Notes: a model not told the origin generated them from the letters alone. DNA of 36,067 nucleotides from Ilyobacter polytropus (GCA_003246855.1 QKCP01000143.1:1-36067), one strand, 5' to 3'; positions 9,423 through 18,066 are shown, counted from the first letter of the stretch. Program-made: numbers and translations.

Positions 9423-11330
9423 CTAAATATCTAAATTCCTAACGAATTCAGCGTGGTCCTCTATAAACTTTCTCCTAGGCTCAACCTTGTCACCCATAAG
9501 TATGTTAAACATCTCGTCTGCCTGTATGGCATCCTCTAGAGTTATCTTTAAAAGTGTTCTAGTATCTGGATCCATAGTGGTCTCCCAAAGCTGTCCTGGA
9601 TTCATCTCCCCAAGACCTTTGTATCTTTGCAGCGAATACCTTTTATTGTCGTCATCAAGGTTTCCTAATATCTCTTTCAGCTGCTTGTCCGTGTAAGCAT
9701 ACTGTATCGTCCTACCTATAGTTACCTTATATAGAGGTGGCTGTGCGATGTATATATGTCCTTCATCGATAAGTTCCCTCATATGCCTGTAAAAAAATGT
9801 CAATAGCAGGGTTCTGATATGTGCACCATCTACGTCGGCATCTGTCATTATTATTATCTTATGGTATCTAAGCTTAGAAAGGTCCATATCATCGCCTATA
9901 TTTGCTCCAAAGGCGGTTATAAGAGCCCTTATCTCCTCATTCTCCAACGCCCTGTGAAGTCCAGATTTTTCAACGTTTATTATCTTACCTCTTAGCGGAA
10001 GTATGGCTTGAAAGCTCCTGTCTCTACCCTGCTTTGCAGATCCTCCTGCAGAATCTCCCTCAACTATATATATCTCACAACCAGATGGGTCCTTTGATGA
10101 ACAATCGGCAAGTTTACCTGGCAGTGAACCTATTTCCAAAGCTGACTTTCTCATTACGAGCTCCCTTGCTTTTTTGGCAGCTTCTCTAGCCCTCTTTGTC
10201 ATTACTATTCTTTCAACTATATTTTTTGTATCACGCGGGTAGTCTTCTAGGTGCATCTTTAGATTTGTTAAGGCTATAGAAGATACTATACCTGTAACCT
10301 CAGAGTTACCCAACTTTGTTTTTGTCTGCCCTTCGAACTGAGGCTGAGGTACCTTAACACTTATGATTGCCGTAAGTCCCTCTCTGACATCACTTCCTTG
10401 AAACTTTCCGTCCCTATCTTTTACAAGTCCAAGGTCTTTTGCAACATCGTTTATTATTCTGGTGAGGGCCGTTCTAAACCCACTTACGTGCGTTCCGCCC
10501 TCGTGGGTATTTATATTGTTTACAAACGAGTATACGTTTTCCTGCTGTCTATCCGTATAGACCATGGCTATATCCACTGCCACACCTTCGGATTCACCCG
10601 TCATGTACATAGGATTCTCAACTATGACATTCTCGTCCTTCACTAGCTCCTTTAGGAAGTCTACTATTCCACCGTCAAACTTGAAGTTGTCTATTTTAGG
10701 TGTTTCTTTTCTAAAATCCGTAAGTATTATCTCAAGTCCCTTATTTAGGTAAGCCAGCTCCTTTAACCTCTTTTGTAGTATCTGGTACTCGTACACCAGT
10801 GTCTCAAAAATAAGGTGATCCGCTTTAAACCTTACAGTAGTTCCTCTTTCGTCGCTGTCTCCTATTATTTTTACAGGTTCTAATGGTACCCCTCTCTCAA
10901 ATTTCTGATACCAGATATGTCCGTCTCTTTTTACTGTAGCTTCTGTCCACTCGGAAAGGGCGTTAACAACCGATATTCCAACCCCGTGCAGTCCACCTGA
11001 AACCTTGTAGTTATCATTTTCAAATTTTCCACCAGCGTGCAGCACAGTAAGAACTATCTCAAGTGCCGACTTATCATATTTAGGGTGCTTCCCTACGGGG
11101 ATTCCCCTACCGTTGTCTACAACCTCTATTATATTATCCGGTAGTATATTAACCAATATTTTATCACAATGACCAGCCAAAGCCTCATCCACACTGTTAT
11201 CCACTATCTCCCAAACCAAGTGGTGAAGCCCCCTTGCAGAGGTCGAACCTATATACATTCCTGGCCTTTTTCTTACCGCTTCCAAACCTTCCAGTATTGT
11301 AATATCTTCCGCATTATAGTTGTTACTCAT
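9423..11330 (-). CDS. gyrB: DNA gyrase subunit B
   Basis: ATPase and TOPRIM subunit of gyrase, 635 residues. It has the GHKL ATP site ([39 protein letters not shown]), the transducer domain, the TOPRIM motifs [15 protein letters not shown] and [15 protein letters not shown], and the C-terminal [14 protein letters not shown]. There is no insertion in the TOPRIM domain as in enterobacterial GyrB. Start ATG 11330 is preferred over the GTG three bases upstream because GGAGG is better spaced. It overlaps the end of the remB-like gene by 8 bases, so translation is probably coupled; gyrA follows 110 bp downstream. Confidence 0.98.
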   Translation of the reverse strand: MSNNYNAEDITILEGLEAVRKRPGMYIGSTSARGLHHLVWEIVDNSVDEALAGHCDKILVNILPDNIIEVVDNGRGIPVGKHPKYDKSALEIVLTVLHAGGKFENDNYKVSGGLHGVGISVVNALSEWTEATVKRDGHIWYQKFERGVPLEPVKIIGDSDERGTTVRFKADHLIFETLVYEYQILQKRLKELAYLNKGLEIILTDFRKETPKIDNFKFDGGIVDFLKELVKDENVIVENPMYMTGESEGVAVDIAMVYTDRQQENVYSFVNNINTHEGGTHVSGFRTALTRIINDVAKDLGLVKDRDGKFQGSDVREGLTAIISVKVPQPQFEGQTKTKLGNSEVTGIVSSIALTNLKMHLEDYPRDTKNIVERIVMTKRAREAAKKARELVMRKSALEIGSLPGKLADCSSKDPSGCEIYIVEGDSAGGSAKQGRDRSFQAILPLRGKIINVEKSGLHRALENEEIRALITAFGANIGDDMDLSKLRYHKIIIMTDADVDGAHIRTLLLTFFYRHMRELIDEGHIYIAQPPLYKVTIGRTIQYAYTDKQLKEILGNLDDDNKRYSLQRYKGLGEMNPGQLWETTMDPDTRTLLKITLEDAIQADEMFNILMGDKVEPRRKFIEDHAEFVRNLDI

Positions 11331-11619
11331 CACTAACCTCCGTCATGTATTTGCTCAAGTTTTCCCTTCCAATCTTTTTCAGATTCTCAAATTCATTTCC
11401 ACGAGAATAAAGGGATCTTGGCATATAAGAACTTATATATAAATATTTATCAGTTATCACCAGGGTGTTCTTTTCATCTTTTGATATATCTATTATTTTT
11501 CCCTTATTCAGCTCTAAAAAATTTTTTCCATCGTCACTTTTTCTAAATTCTCTTAAATCCACTACGGAGATTATCTCGCTCAGCGGCACAAAAAAGCTGT
11601 TTTCTAAATATATGTACAT
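11323..11619 (-). CDS. RemB/YaaB-like DUF370 protein
   Basis: 98-residue protein starting [20 protein letters not shown]. This N-terminus and its place directly before gyrB match YaaB (RemB) of Bacillus subtilis, a DUF370 protein named for effects on extracellular matrix production. The first 80 residues look like the DUF370 fold ([18 protein letters not shown] near its end). The stop of the preceding gene and this start overlap as TAATG, and it overlaps gyrB by 8 bases, so it is embedded in a coupled operon with replication genes. The biochemical role is not known. The family call rests on sequence similarity by memory plus synteny. Confidence 0.75.
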   Translation of the reverse strand: MYIYLENSFFVPLSEIISVVDLREFRKSDDGKNFLELNKGKIIDISKDEKNTLVITDKYLYISSYMPRSLYSRGNEFENLKKIGRENLSKYMTEVSDE

Positions 11620-12491
11620 TAATCCTCCAAAATCTCCCCTCTTTCAAGCCTCTCTATATACTCTCTCGCCTTAGAATCTACAAGCTTGTAGTCCTCTGTA
11701 TCGAGTTCTAGTATAAAATATTTTCTACAAAAATCAAAGAGGGCGCTTCTATCTCCTTTTTTATAGCTAATCCACATCTCTTTATAGATTTTATCAAGTT
11801 TTCTCTTTTTTATAAGCTCAAACTCCTCAAAGCTCAGGTCTTCTATATCTTTTACGGCATCTTTATACCCCACTGGTTTTCCTTCATCGAGCCTAGCCTT
11901 AAAAAGCGCAAAAAGTTTTTCTTGCAAACCATGCCTAAGCTTGTTTTCGCAAACCATACAAAGTTCACCTGGAGAGTCGTGCAAAGTATGACAATCTGTG
12001 CATACCTTATACCCGTGAGCTAGCAAAAATTTCTCTTTTTTCTTGGCGTTTACATTTAATTTAAAAAGTTTTTCCCTAATAGCAGAATCTTCCACGCCTT
12101 CAAGGCTAATGTTTATAAAAGTTAGTTCCTCGTGGCTAAGCTGTATTCTTGCTGGGTCATACTCCTCCATAACTTCCTTGCTAGTCAAGAAGTGATTTTC
12201 TAACTTAACTTTTCCAGCCCTGAAAAACATGTCCACAATGTATCTATCTCCCAAAACCTCATTACATCTTTTTAAAAGCTCCATCTTCTTGAAGTTTAGC
12301 TGTTGTATCCACATAGAATTTTCGGCCATAACATATAAAATTCCATTTTTTATATAGAGCACTTCACTTTTTTTCGAAAGTTCACCTGCTATTTCTCTCC
12401 ATTTTGCTCTCAGTATGCCCTCTTTTAGCCTCCGACTCTTAGAAATAGCAAGTTCAACCATCTCTTTTAATTCCTTAGGCTCCACCATCAT
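11619..12491 (-). CDS. DciA-like DUF721 protein with C-terminal zinc-finger extension
   Basis: 290-residue protein whose first about 95 residues match the DUF721/DciA pattern (LRAKWREIAGELSKKSEVLY, NGILYVMAENSMWIQQLNF, KRCNEVLGDRYIVDMFFRAG). DciA interacts with the replicative helicase DnaB in bacteria lacking DnaC/DnaI and helps it load. The longer C-terminal part has a likely zinc site, Cys164-x2-Cys167 and Cys178-x2-Cys181, and a charged helical tail. It starts on ATG overlapping the recF stop by 4 bases (ATGA) and ends overlapping the next gene (TAATG). A helicase-loading partner directly beside a plasmid-type initiator makes sense, but that partnership is inference. Confidence 0.75.
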   Translation of the reverse strand: MMVEPKELKEMVELAISKSRRLKEGILRAKWREIAGELSKKSEVLYIKNGILYVMAENSMWIQQLNFKKMELLKRCNEVLGDRYIVDMFFRAGKVKLENHFLTSKEVMEEYDPARIQLSHEELTFINISLEGVEDSAIREKLFKLNVNAKKKEKFLLAHGYKVCTDCHTLHDSPGELCMVCENKLRHGLQEKLFALFKARLDEGKPVGYKDAVKDIEDLSFEEFELIKKRKLDKIYKEMWISYKKGDRSALFDFCRKYFILELDTEDYKLVDSKAREYIERLERGEILED

Positions 12492-13567
12492 TTCACTTCA
12501 CCTTCATCAACATAAAAATTTTTTGATGATATACTCAATTCGCTTGTTGAAGTTATAAAAACCTGTATCTCTCTTTTCTCAAAATATTTTATTATGCTGT
12601 CTTTTCTTATACTATCAAAATACGAAGAGATATCATCTATTAAAAATACAGGAGTCTCTCTCCTCTCCCTTATTATCATGTCTATCTCAGAAAGCTTCAA
12701 TGCAAATATTACAGATTTTTTCTCCCCTTGGGACGAATATGACCTGGTATCCTTCCCTCTCAATAAAAATATAAAATCATCCCTTTGCGGTCCGATTAGG
12801 GAGTAGCCATAACGCTTTTCTCTAGACCTTACCTTCTGGTATTTTTCCTCTATCTTAGCCAATATCTCTGATTCACTTTCTTTCCTTAAGTCACCGATAA
12901 AGGACTTGTACTTTAAGATTAGCTCACTTTCTGAATCGAAAAGTTTTCTATAATTTAAACTCAAAAGTATAGAGAGCTTTTTTACATAATCAAGTCTCCT
13001 ATAAAGTATCTTAGCAGAGCTGGTTAAAAACTCCTTATTGTATATTTCGAAAACAGGAGTATCTCCCTTTCCTTCTTTAAGGCATTTATTCCTGACCTTT
13101 AAAATTTTTGAAAATCTCTTGAGATCCTCATAATATCCATAACTAGCCTGGGAAATTTCATAGTCAAAAAAAGATCTCCTAATACTAGGAGCACCCATTA
13201 TAAGCTCTATGTCTTCGGGGATGAAAGATATCACATTTAGTTTTCCGAAAAATTCGTCATATCTCACCTTTTTTTTATTATAAAGATAAGATTTTGACTT
13301 TTCCTCCACCCTAACCGAAAGATTTTTATCTGAGATCCTATCCTCAAAATTTAAAAAAGTTCCCAGAGCGCTTTTACCGTGACTTATAACTTCTTCCTGC
13401 TTTTTAGTCCTAAAACTTTTTCCCGTTGCAGTAAAATAAATAGCCTCCAGTATGCTGGTCTTGCCCTGACCGTTTTTACCCAAAAATAAATTGAATTTCT
13501 TATCGAAACTCAATTTAGAATCCTTTAAATTTCTGAAATTCAAATAATTTATATCTAAAATATGCAA
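12488..13567 (-). CDS. recF: RecF, DNA replication and repair ATPase
   Basis: SMC-like ABC ATPase that binds gapped DNA and works with RecO and RecR to load RecA at stalled forks. The 359 residues have Walker A GKNGQGKT (30-37), the ABC signature region SSQGEKKSVIFALKLSE and Walker B PVFLIDDISSYFD. The N-terminus (MHILDINYLNFRNLKDSKLS) aligns with family starts only if TTG at 13567 is the start codon: an in-frame stop lies 15 bases upstream and no ATG or GTG lies between. GGGGTGG is the ribosome site. Located 12 bp after the S4 gene and overlapping the DciA-like gene by 4 bases. Confidence 0.95.
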   Translation of the reverse strand: MHILDINYLNFRNLKDSKLSFDKKFNLFLGKNGQGKTSILEAIYFTATGKSFRTKKQEEVISHGKSALGTFLNFEDRISDKNLSVRVEEKSKSYLYNKKKVRYDEFFGKLNVISFIPEDIELIMGAPSIRRSFFDYEISQASYGYYEDLKRFSKILKVRNKCLKEGKGDTPVFEIYNKEFLTSSAKILYRRLDYVKKLSILLSLNYRKLFDSESELILKYKSFIGDLRKESESEILAKIEEKYQKVRSREKRYGYSLIGPQRDDFIFLLRGKDTRSYSSQGEKKSVIFALKLSEIDMIIRERRETPVFLIDDISSYFDSIRKDSIIKYFEKREIQVFITSTSELSISSKNFYVDEGEVK

Positions 13568-13579
13568 GCTACCACCCCG

Positions 13580-13789
13580 TTAATCAGTAACTTGAAACTT
13601 CTTTCCAGAAACCTCCACTGTATCTCCAGGATAAAGTTTTCTTCCCCTTCTTGTCTCAACTTCACCGTTCACCTTTACAGCACCATCAGATATTATAAAT
13701 TTAGCTTCTACACCGCTACTAACAATATCTATCCACTTCAAAAATTGGTCTAATTTTATAAATTCAGTCTGAATCTTCACTTGCTGCAT
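13580..13789 (-). CDS. yaaA: YaaA-type S4-domain RNA-binding protein
   Basis: 69-residue single S4 domain: IKLDQFLKWIDIVSSGVEAK, ISDGAVKVNGEVETRRGRKL and a final GDTVEVSGKKFQV, typical of the YaaA/YbcJ group that sits before recF in Firmicutes. It is expected to bind structured RNA, probably on the ribosome. In Bacillus the order is dnaA-dnaN-yaaA-recF-remB-gyrB-gyrA; here yaaA begins the operon and neither dnaA nor dnaN precedes it. Start ATG 13789 follows GAGAGGTAG. The name YaaA is shared with an unrelated E. coli protein. Confidence 0.88.
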   Translation of the reverse strand: MQQVKIQTEFIKLDQFLKWIDIVSSGVEAKFIISDGAVKVNGEVETRRGRKLYPGDTVEVSGKKFQVTD

Positions 13790-13825
13790 TCTATCTACCT
13801 CTCAAATAAAGTATTAAACATATAA

Positions 13826-13854
13826 ATGATACCATAAATTTTACAATTTAGCAA
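13826..13854 (-). promoter_or_regulatory. Promoter of the yaaA-recF-...-gyrA operon
   Basis: TTGCTA (13849-13854), 17-bp spacer, TATCAT (13826-13831), with an extended TG one base before the -10. The transcript would start about 30 bp before yaaA. Confidence 0.65.
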
Positions 13855-13934
13855 TTTAAACTATTTTAGCCTTGTCGTATCAGACTTTGTTACAGTTTAT
13901 ATAACTGACAAGATGATAAAACAGCAGATTAAAT

Positions 13935-13955
13935 TATTATTGTCTATGTACATAT
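13935..13955 (-). repeat. Iteron 1 (left, inverted)
   Basis: Minus-strand core TGTACATAGACAATAATA. Identical to iteron 2 over at least the 21-bp unit. Confidence 0.9.
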
Positions 13956-14352
13956 TTTTCTCGCATAATCCGGTAACCTGAACTCAATTTAAATTATCAG
14001 ATCCCATACCTATATTTCTTATCATAGATTAAAGTTAATCTTCACGAATTTCTTTGTCAAAAATTTTTTGTCTGGAAGTTCAACAGAATTTTTTTACATG
14101 AACTACGCTAGAGAAAACATTTAATCTAATTTACAATAACTAGTTAAAGAAATATTTGCTTCTTTATTCCATATGAAACTCAATTTTTTCCTTACGTGTA
14201 ACCATATGTTCTATATATCTTTTCTGATATTTTATAGTCAATACCATTCGTGTATTTCTTGATTAAAGCAGAGGTCTTTTATCATCGGATTTAACCCAAT
14301 TCAATGCTCTACACTTTGTTTCTCTGCCGGAAGAGTTATTAAATTTATATTT

Positions 14353-14373
14353 TATTATTGTCTATGTACATAT
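14353..14373 (-). repeat. Iteron 2 (left, inverted)
   Basis: Minus-strand core TGTACATAGACAATAATA, just downstream of the rep terminator. Confidence 0.9.
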
Positions 14374-14404
14374 TTTAAACTGCTTACTCTTCCTTGTATA
14401 TAAA

Positions 14405-14431
14405 CGAAAAGATAGGCGTATGCCTATCTTT
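14405..14431 (-). terminator. Terminator of rep
   Basis: AAAGATAGGC (14408-14417), loop GTAT, GCCTATCTTT (14422-14431): a perfect 10-bp stem with a short T-rich tail on the minus strand. The rep stop codon TAG (14424-14426) is inside the stem. Confidence 0.8.
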
Positions 14432-16181
14432 CAGCTAAAACCTCAGCTATATATCTTCTTATTGTATTCATGTATATACCCTTTGATTTCTGTTTTAAGG
14501 TTAATAGAAAGTTTACCTCTATCTGCTCTTTCTTCGAGCACAATTTTAGCGCCTTTTCCTCTATTTTAAGCTTCTCAAAGTCATCTAATCCTTCAAATGT
14601 AACCATTATGTCCTCACTTAAGTTGGCTTCCTCTATTATGTCCTTTATAGACTTTATTGTAGGCTTGTTGAGCTTTAAATTAGTAGCCGGCTTTTCCTTC
14701 TTCTTAAACACTGCATTTGTTTTAGGATGGCCGAAAAGTGTCAGGTTACTTTTACTGTATTTTTTCTTGTGCAGCTTTTCCTCGGACTTCATATTTCTTA
14801 TTACTCCGTTTATGTACTGAACAAGGGTGGTTTTAACAGGTGTATTGAGTTTTTTGTAAATCCTGTTAAGAACCTCCACTGCAAACTCTTCGCCATGTTC
14901 TCCTATGGTTCTCTTTATCTTGTTGTCAGTTCTTTTATTCCAAGCCCCTGACACATAAATGTTCTTTTTAGCTCTTTTTATCCTAGACTGTACCTCTTCA
15001 GAAAATTCCTTTGATACCTTGGAATCATCTACTATCTCAGCATCAATTATATCGCTGGTGTTCAACGTCGCCTTGCTCTGCTTCTTTTTCTCATTCACCT
15101 TGTCCCACTTGTATTCTACCTGCTTGTTCGACTTATCTATATAAGTGGAAATATGGCATTCTCCATCCTTTTCAGGATTAAATTTATATTGCATGTAGTA
15201 ATTGTCTTCCTCTTTTTTATAGAGAGTCTTGTATTTTTCTAAATAACCTAAGTCGTATAGCACTTTGTAGGCTTTTTCTATCCTCTTCACAACCTGCTTT
15301 AGCCTACTCAGTTCGTATGTTCTAACGCCGTCCTTGGTGTCCCTTGTAACTATTTGCTCGGTTTTAAGTGGAATGACAGCTGCAAGTGTCCTAGCGTTCA
15401 CCTCATCCTCCATCTTATTAAACCTTATCTTGCTGATATATCTGTATATTCTAGAAGCAACCACGTCTTTTTCCAATATCTCCAAGTAGTTTTTAGAATT
15501 GTATTTTATATACCTTTTATCCTTAATTTTATTACGTATGTTCCTATTCAGGGTTACCCGGTAATAAACCTTTTTTCCCTTTTTTAATTTTTGATATGTC
15601 AAAAGTTTGAACTCTTCGTCCTCGAATTTGTACTTACCGAATTTGGTATGGTTAGATATAACAAATTGATATTCCGTATTTTTAAGGTTTTTCAATGCTT
15701 GTTCAACTTTGGAGTAGTAGTTTCTATTCATCTTATTCTCAAGAAAATTAACTATAAAATCAGATATTTCAAACTCTATGTACTCATCAGTATCGTTTGT
15801 TTCCTTCTTGAGCTCATACATCGATATAAGGTAAGTATATATTTTTTCTTCAAAAATAGACGGTTGGTATACCTGATCACTATTATCCTTTGTCACAAGG
15901 GTACAGTACATTGTAACGCCTAGATCCTCAAAGGAGTATTTGAAGTTGATACGTTTGTTTTGTTTCTGAGGTGTAAAGAAAGGGAAAACTATCATCTCTA
16001 TCGGAATATTTATTATGTTTTCCTTTAAATTAAGGAAGTTTCCAGTTTCCTTGATTATCATTTCCTTAATCTCTATTTCTGGAACTTCATTCTGTTCCAT
16101 CTCCATTCTTCCTATATCTTGCAATAGAGACCCGGTTTTCACTACATTGAACTCATCAAACTTTTCAAATTCTTCTGCCAT
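14424..16181 (-). CDS. Plasmid-type replication initiator (RepA/RPA-like) at the chromosome origin
   Basis: 585-residue protein at the place of dnaA-dnaN. It has no AAA+ Walker motifs, so it is not DnaA. Residues 56-330 resemble plasmid RepA/RPA-type initiators built of winged helices: IINIPIEMIVFPFFTPQK (56-73), KIYTYLISMY (113-122), a helix-turn-helix-like stretch EISDFIVNFL to YYSKVEQALKNLKNTEYQF (138-173), and EKDVVASRIYRYISKI (237-252) followed by a second wing-like region with VVKRIEKAYKVLYDLGYLEK (297-316). A basic region lies at 397-425 and again at 465-500. Start ATG 16181 follows GGAGG; a TTG at 16193 overlaps that site. Iterons flank the gene and one lies on its promoter, as in self-regulated plasmid replicons. 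The family call is by pattern and context; role as chromosomal initiator is inference. Confidence 0.7.
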   Translation of the reverse strand: MAEEFEKFDEFNVVKTGSLLQDIGRMEMEQNEVPEIEIKEMIIKETGNFLNLKENIINIPIEMIVFPFFTPQKQNKRINFKYSFEDLGVTMYCTLVTKDNSDQVYQPSIFEEKIYTYLISMYELKKETNDTDEYIEFEISDFIVNFLENKMNRNYYSKVEQALKNLKNTEYQFVISNHTKFGKYKFEDEEFKLLTYQKLKKGKKVYYRVTLNRNIRNKIKDKRYIKYNSKNYLEILEKDVVASRIYRYISKIRFNKMEDEVNARTLAAVIPLKTEQIVTRDTKDGVRTYELSRLKQVVKRIEKAYKVLYDLGYLEKYKTLYKKEEDNYYMQYKFNPEKDGECHISTYIDKSNKQVEYKWDKVNEKKKQSKATLNTSDIIDAEIVDDSKVSKEFSEEVQSRIKRAKKNIYVSGAWNKRTDNKIKRTIGEHGEEFAVEVLNRIYKKLNTPVKTTLVQYINGVIRNMKSEEKLHKKKYSKSNLTLFGHPKTNAVFKKKEKPATNLKLNKPTIKSIKDIIEEANLSEDIMVTFEGLDDFEKLKIEEKALKLCSKKEQIEVNFLLTLKQKSKGIYMNTIRRYIAEVLAER

Positions 16182-16215
16182 TTTCTCCTCCAAATTTTTT
16201 TGAACTCAATTATAG

Positions 16216-16244
16216 ATAATAACATCTTTTTTGTATATTAACAA
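16216..16244 (-). promoter_or_regulatory. Promoter of rep, overlapped by an iteron
   Basis: Minus-strand TTGTTA (16239-16244), 17-bp spacer, TATTAT (16216-16221) with extended TG (16223-16224). Iteron 3 (16229-16249) covers the -35 and half the spacer, so bound Rep should block RNA polymerase. Confidence 0.6.
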
Positions 16245-16249
16245 TAATA
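16229..16249 (+). repeat. Iteron 3 (rep operator)
   Basis: Core TGTATATTAACAATAATA; 17 of 21 positions match the commonest unit. It overlaps the -35 of the rep promoter. Confidence 0.75.
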
Positions 16250-16312
16250 AAAAATCAAAAAATATATTTTAATTCCAGCATTCCATGCATAAAGTCAAGA
16301 AATAAAGCATGC

Positions 16313-16333
16313 ATATGTACACAGTCATTAATA
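16313..16333 (+). repeat. Iteron 4
   Basis: Core TGTACACAGTCATTAATA; starts 84 bp after iteron 3. Confidence 0.88.
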
Positions 16334-16610
16334 TTTTTTTTAATAATTTTTATATACATCCTTGGAGAACTCTTCATTAGCCAGAAAATATATAATTGGA
16401 ATAATGTTTCCACCAACACAAGCGTGTTTTTTTTCATATACTTCATATAATCTCTCAAATATAAAATTTAGCCCGAATATATGCTTTATGATTACATCTA
16501 ATTTAACCAGCAAGCAAAAATTTTATTTTCTTCAAGTCATAGCAACATTAAATAAATATAAAACTAAAATATTCGCCAGTTTTACTTTAGTCAGAAAATT
16601 AAGCCTTATT

Positions 16611-16631
16611 ATATGTACATCATCAATAATA
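16611..16631 (+). repeat. Iteron 5
   Basis: Core TGTACATCATCAATAATA. Confidence 0.9.
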
Positions 16632-17012
16632 TTTTGTTTGATAGCTGATTTATTTCTCCAAAGTTACATAAGGTTTTGGCATGTCTAAGACCTTTTTATG
16701 AGGATTACAACTATAACATAATTGATTCTACTAAAAATACGAAACACACTATCGCTAAAATCTTAATGCATATTTTACGAAATTAAGATAAAAGTTTAAA
16801 AGGTTTTTATGTTACCATTTAAAAAATTAGTTTTAAAGAGTTTTTATGTATATGCTTTCTTTTATACTTTGACTGATCTTCTGGAAGGTATAACAAAGCT
16901 TTTTTAACCAAATAAACAAAGTACATAAATTAAATAATTTACATACTGATCGCAACTTAAACCAGTAATCATTTAGAATATTCTTGAAAATTTGAAAAAA
17001 TATACTATTTTT

Positions 17013-17033
17013 ATATGTACATTATCAATAATA
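17013..17033 (+). repeat. Iteron 6
   Basis: Core TGTACATTATCAATAATA, identical in core to iteron 8. Confidence 0.9.
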
Positions 17034-17137
17034 ATATCCAATGCTATAATTTCAATTATCTCTAAATCTTCTCGTTTTAAAAAGCTTACAGCAACTTTAA
17101 TCATTGAAATCCTTATAGAGAAGCTTACAACTTTTTA

Positions 17138-17158
17138 AAATATAGTTAGGCAATAATT
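17138..17158 (+). repeat. Degenerate iteron 6b
   Basis: TATAGTTAGGCAATAATT: keeps the CAATAAT half but has lost TGTACA (15 of 21 match). Its position, 125 bp after iteron 6 and 138 bp before iteron 7, fits the spacing of the array. Confidence 0.4.
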
Positions 17159-17275
17159 ATTTTCTTTGGAACTTTAATTGCATTTAAATACTACTTTTGC
17201 TTGAATAAAACTGATTTAATCCATCGAATGCTTTATCTAAAAATCTGATTTTTTTCCTTAAAACATAAAGCAATA

Positions 17276-17296
17276 ATATGTATACGGGCAATAATA
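17276..17296 (+). repeat. Iteron 7
   Basis: Core TGTATACGGGCAATAATA. Confidence 0.85.
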
Positions 17297-17412
17297 TCTA
17301 ATAATTTTTTTTTCTGATATGATAAACTTAAGATTTTTGGTGCTAAGCGTAATTTACCAAGCTGTAACTAAAAAACAAACATCCCCAAAACACTAGAAAA
17401 AGAGAGTTTTTT

Positions 17413-17433
17413 TTATGTACATTATCAATAATA
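17413..17433 (+). repeat. Iteron 8
   Basis: Core TGTACATTATCAATAATA. Confidence 0.9.
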
Positions 17434-17551
17434 TTCCCTAAATACATCACTTTATAGAAATAAAGCTTATTTTTACTGTATTTTCTACCATGAATTTATC
17501 GAAATTATAAATCTATTAAGTGACTACAACTCCAAAAGAACTACTTTCTTT

Positions 17552-17572
17552 ATGTGTATACAGTCATTAATA
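17552..17572 (+). repeat. Iteron 9
   Basis: Core TGTATACAGTCATTAATA. Confidence 0.87.
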
Positions 17573-17666
17573 AATCAGTATTTGTATATTGCTTTGATTT
17601 AAACAGATTATCTTGACTCAATAACCTATAAAAACTATACAACTCCTGAAAAACATAGTCTCTTTA

Positions 17667-17687
17667 AATTGTACATAGACATTAATA
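17667..17687 (+). repeat. Iteron 10
   Basis: Core TGTACATAGACATTAATA. Confidence 0.9.
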
Positions 17688-17771
17688 AAAAAAATATACA
17701 TAAGCTCCTTGTTTTTATTAGAGATATAATATAGGTTTTCATAGAAAACTAATAAAATAAAAGAGAAATAA

Positions 17772-17792
17772 ATATGTATATGAACATTAATA
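17772..17792 (+). repeat. Iteron 11
   Basis: Core TGTATATGAACATTAATA. Confidence 0.87.
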
Positions 17793-17887
17793 TTGTAAAA
17801 ACGGATAACCCCTTATATTTCTTAAAGAACTTCAAATGTATTTTTTCTAAAATAGTAGAAAAACCTAAGAAAATAAGCTAAAAGGTT

Positions 17888-17908
17888 TTATGTACACATA
17901 CAATAATA
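17888..17908 (+). repeat. Iteron 12
   Basis: Core TGTACACATACAATAATA; last copy before the A/T-rich tract and the rpmH promoter. Confidence 0.9.
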
Positions 17909-18017
17909 TTTTTATTCTATCTAACTCTTTTCAATTACTTATAAACTAAAGCATTCATCAAAATTAAAATCACACAACTGAATCACTACATATGACAACA
18001 AACAAAAACAACTCTCT

Positions 18018-18066
18018 TTATAAATTTATTAAATTTTCAACTTTAAATAAATTTAAGTAAATTTAC
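18018..18066. other. Candidate DNA unwinding element
   Basis: Almost pure A/T with four copies of AAATTT(A/T) beginning at 18022, 18031, 18049 and 18059. It lies about 110 bp beyond the last iteron and directly before the rpmH -35. Position and composition suit strand opening; function is inferred. Confidence 0.45.

Larger units (their letters stand above)
13860..14391. other. Gene-free gap between yaaA and rep, with two inverted iterons
   Basis: AT-rich noncoding stretch on the left flank of rep. It holds two identical iteron copies on the minus strand (13935 and 14353, 418 bp apart). I see no ORF with start and ribosome site, no tRNA and no clear DnaA box (TTATCCACA or one-base variants). 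Confidence 0.6.

Noticed and set aside
11195-11215. TTATCCAC in gyrB and in the usp-like gene (about 6463) as DnaA boxes
   Set aside because: Isolated, incomplete matches within coding sequence far from the origin gap.
14392-14412. Possible degenerate iteron at the rep terminator
   Set aside because: 14 of 21, with the CAATAATA half degraded; it overlaps the terminator stem.
16255-16688. Open frames of 67 and 108 codons in the origin region
   Set aside because: No ribosome site, low-complexity composition, overlapping on opposite strands and covering iterons.
16843-16937. Two half-iteron-like sites (TTATGTATATG near 16845 and AAGTACATAAATTAAATAA near 16919) in the longest gap of the array
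   Set aside because: Each keeps only part of the unit; in such A/T-rich DNA this is expected by chance.
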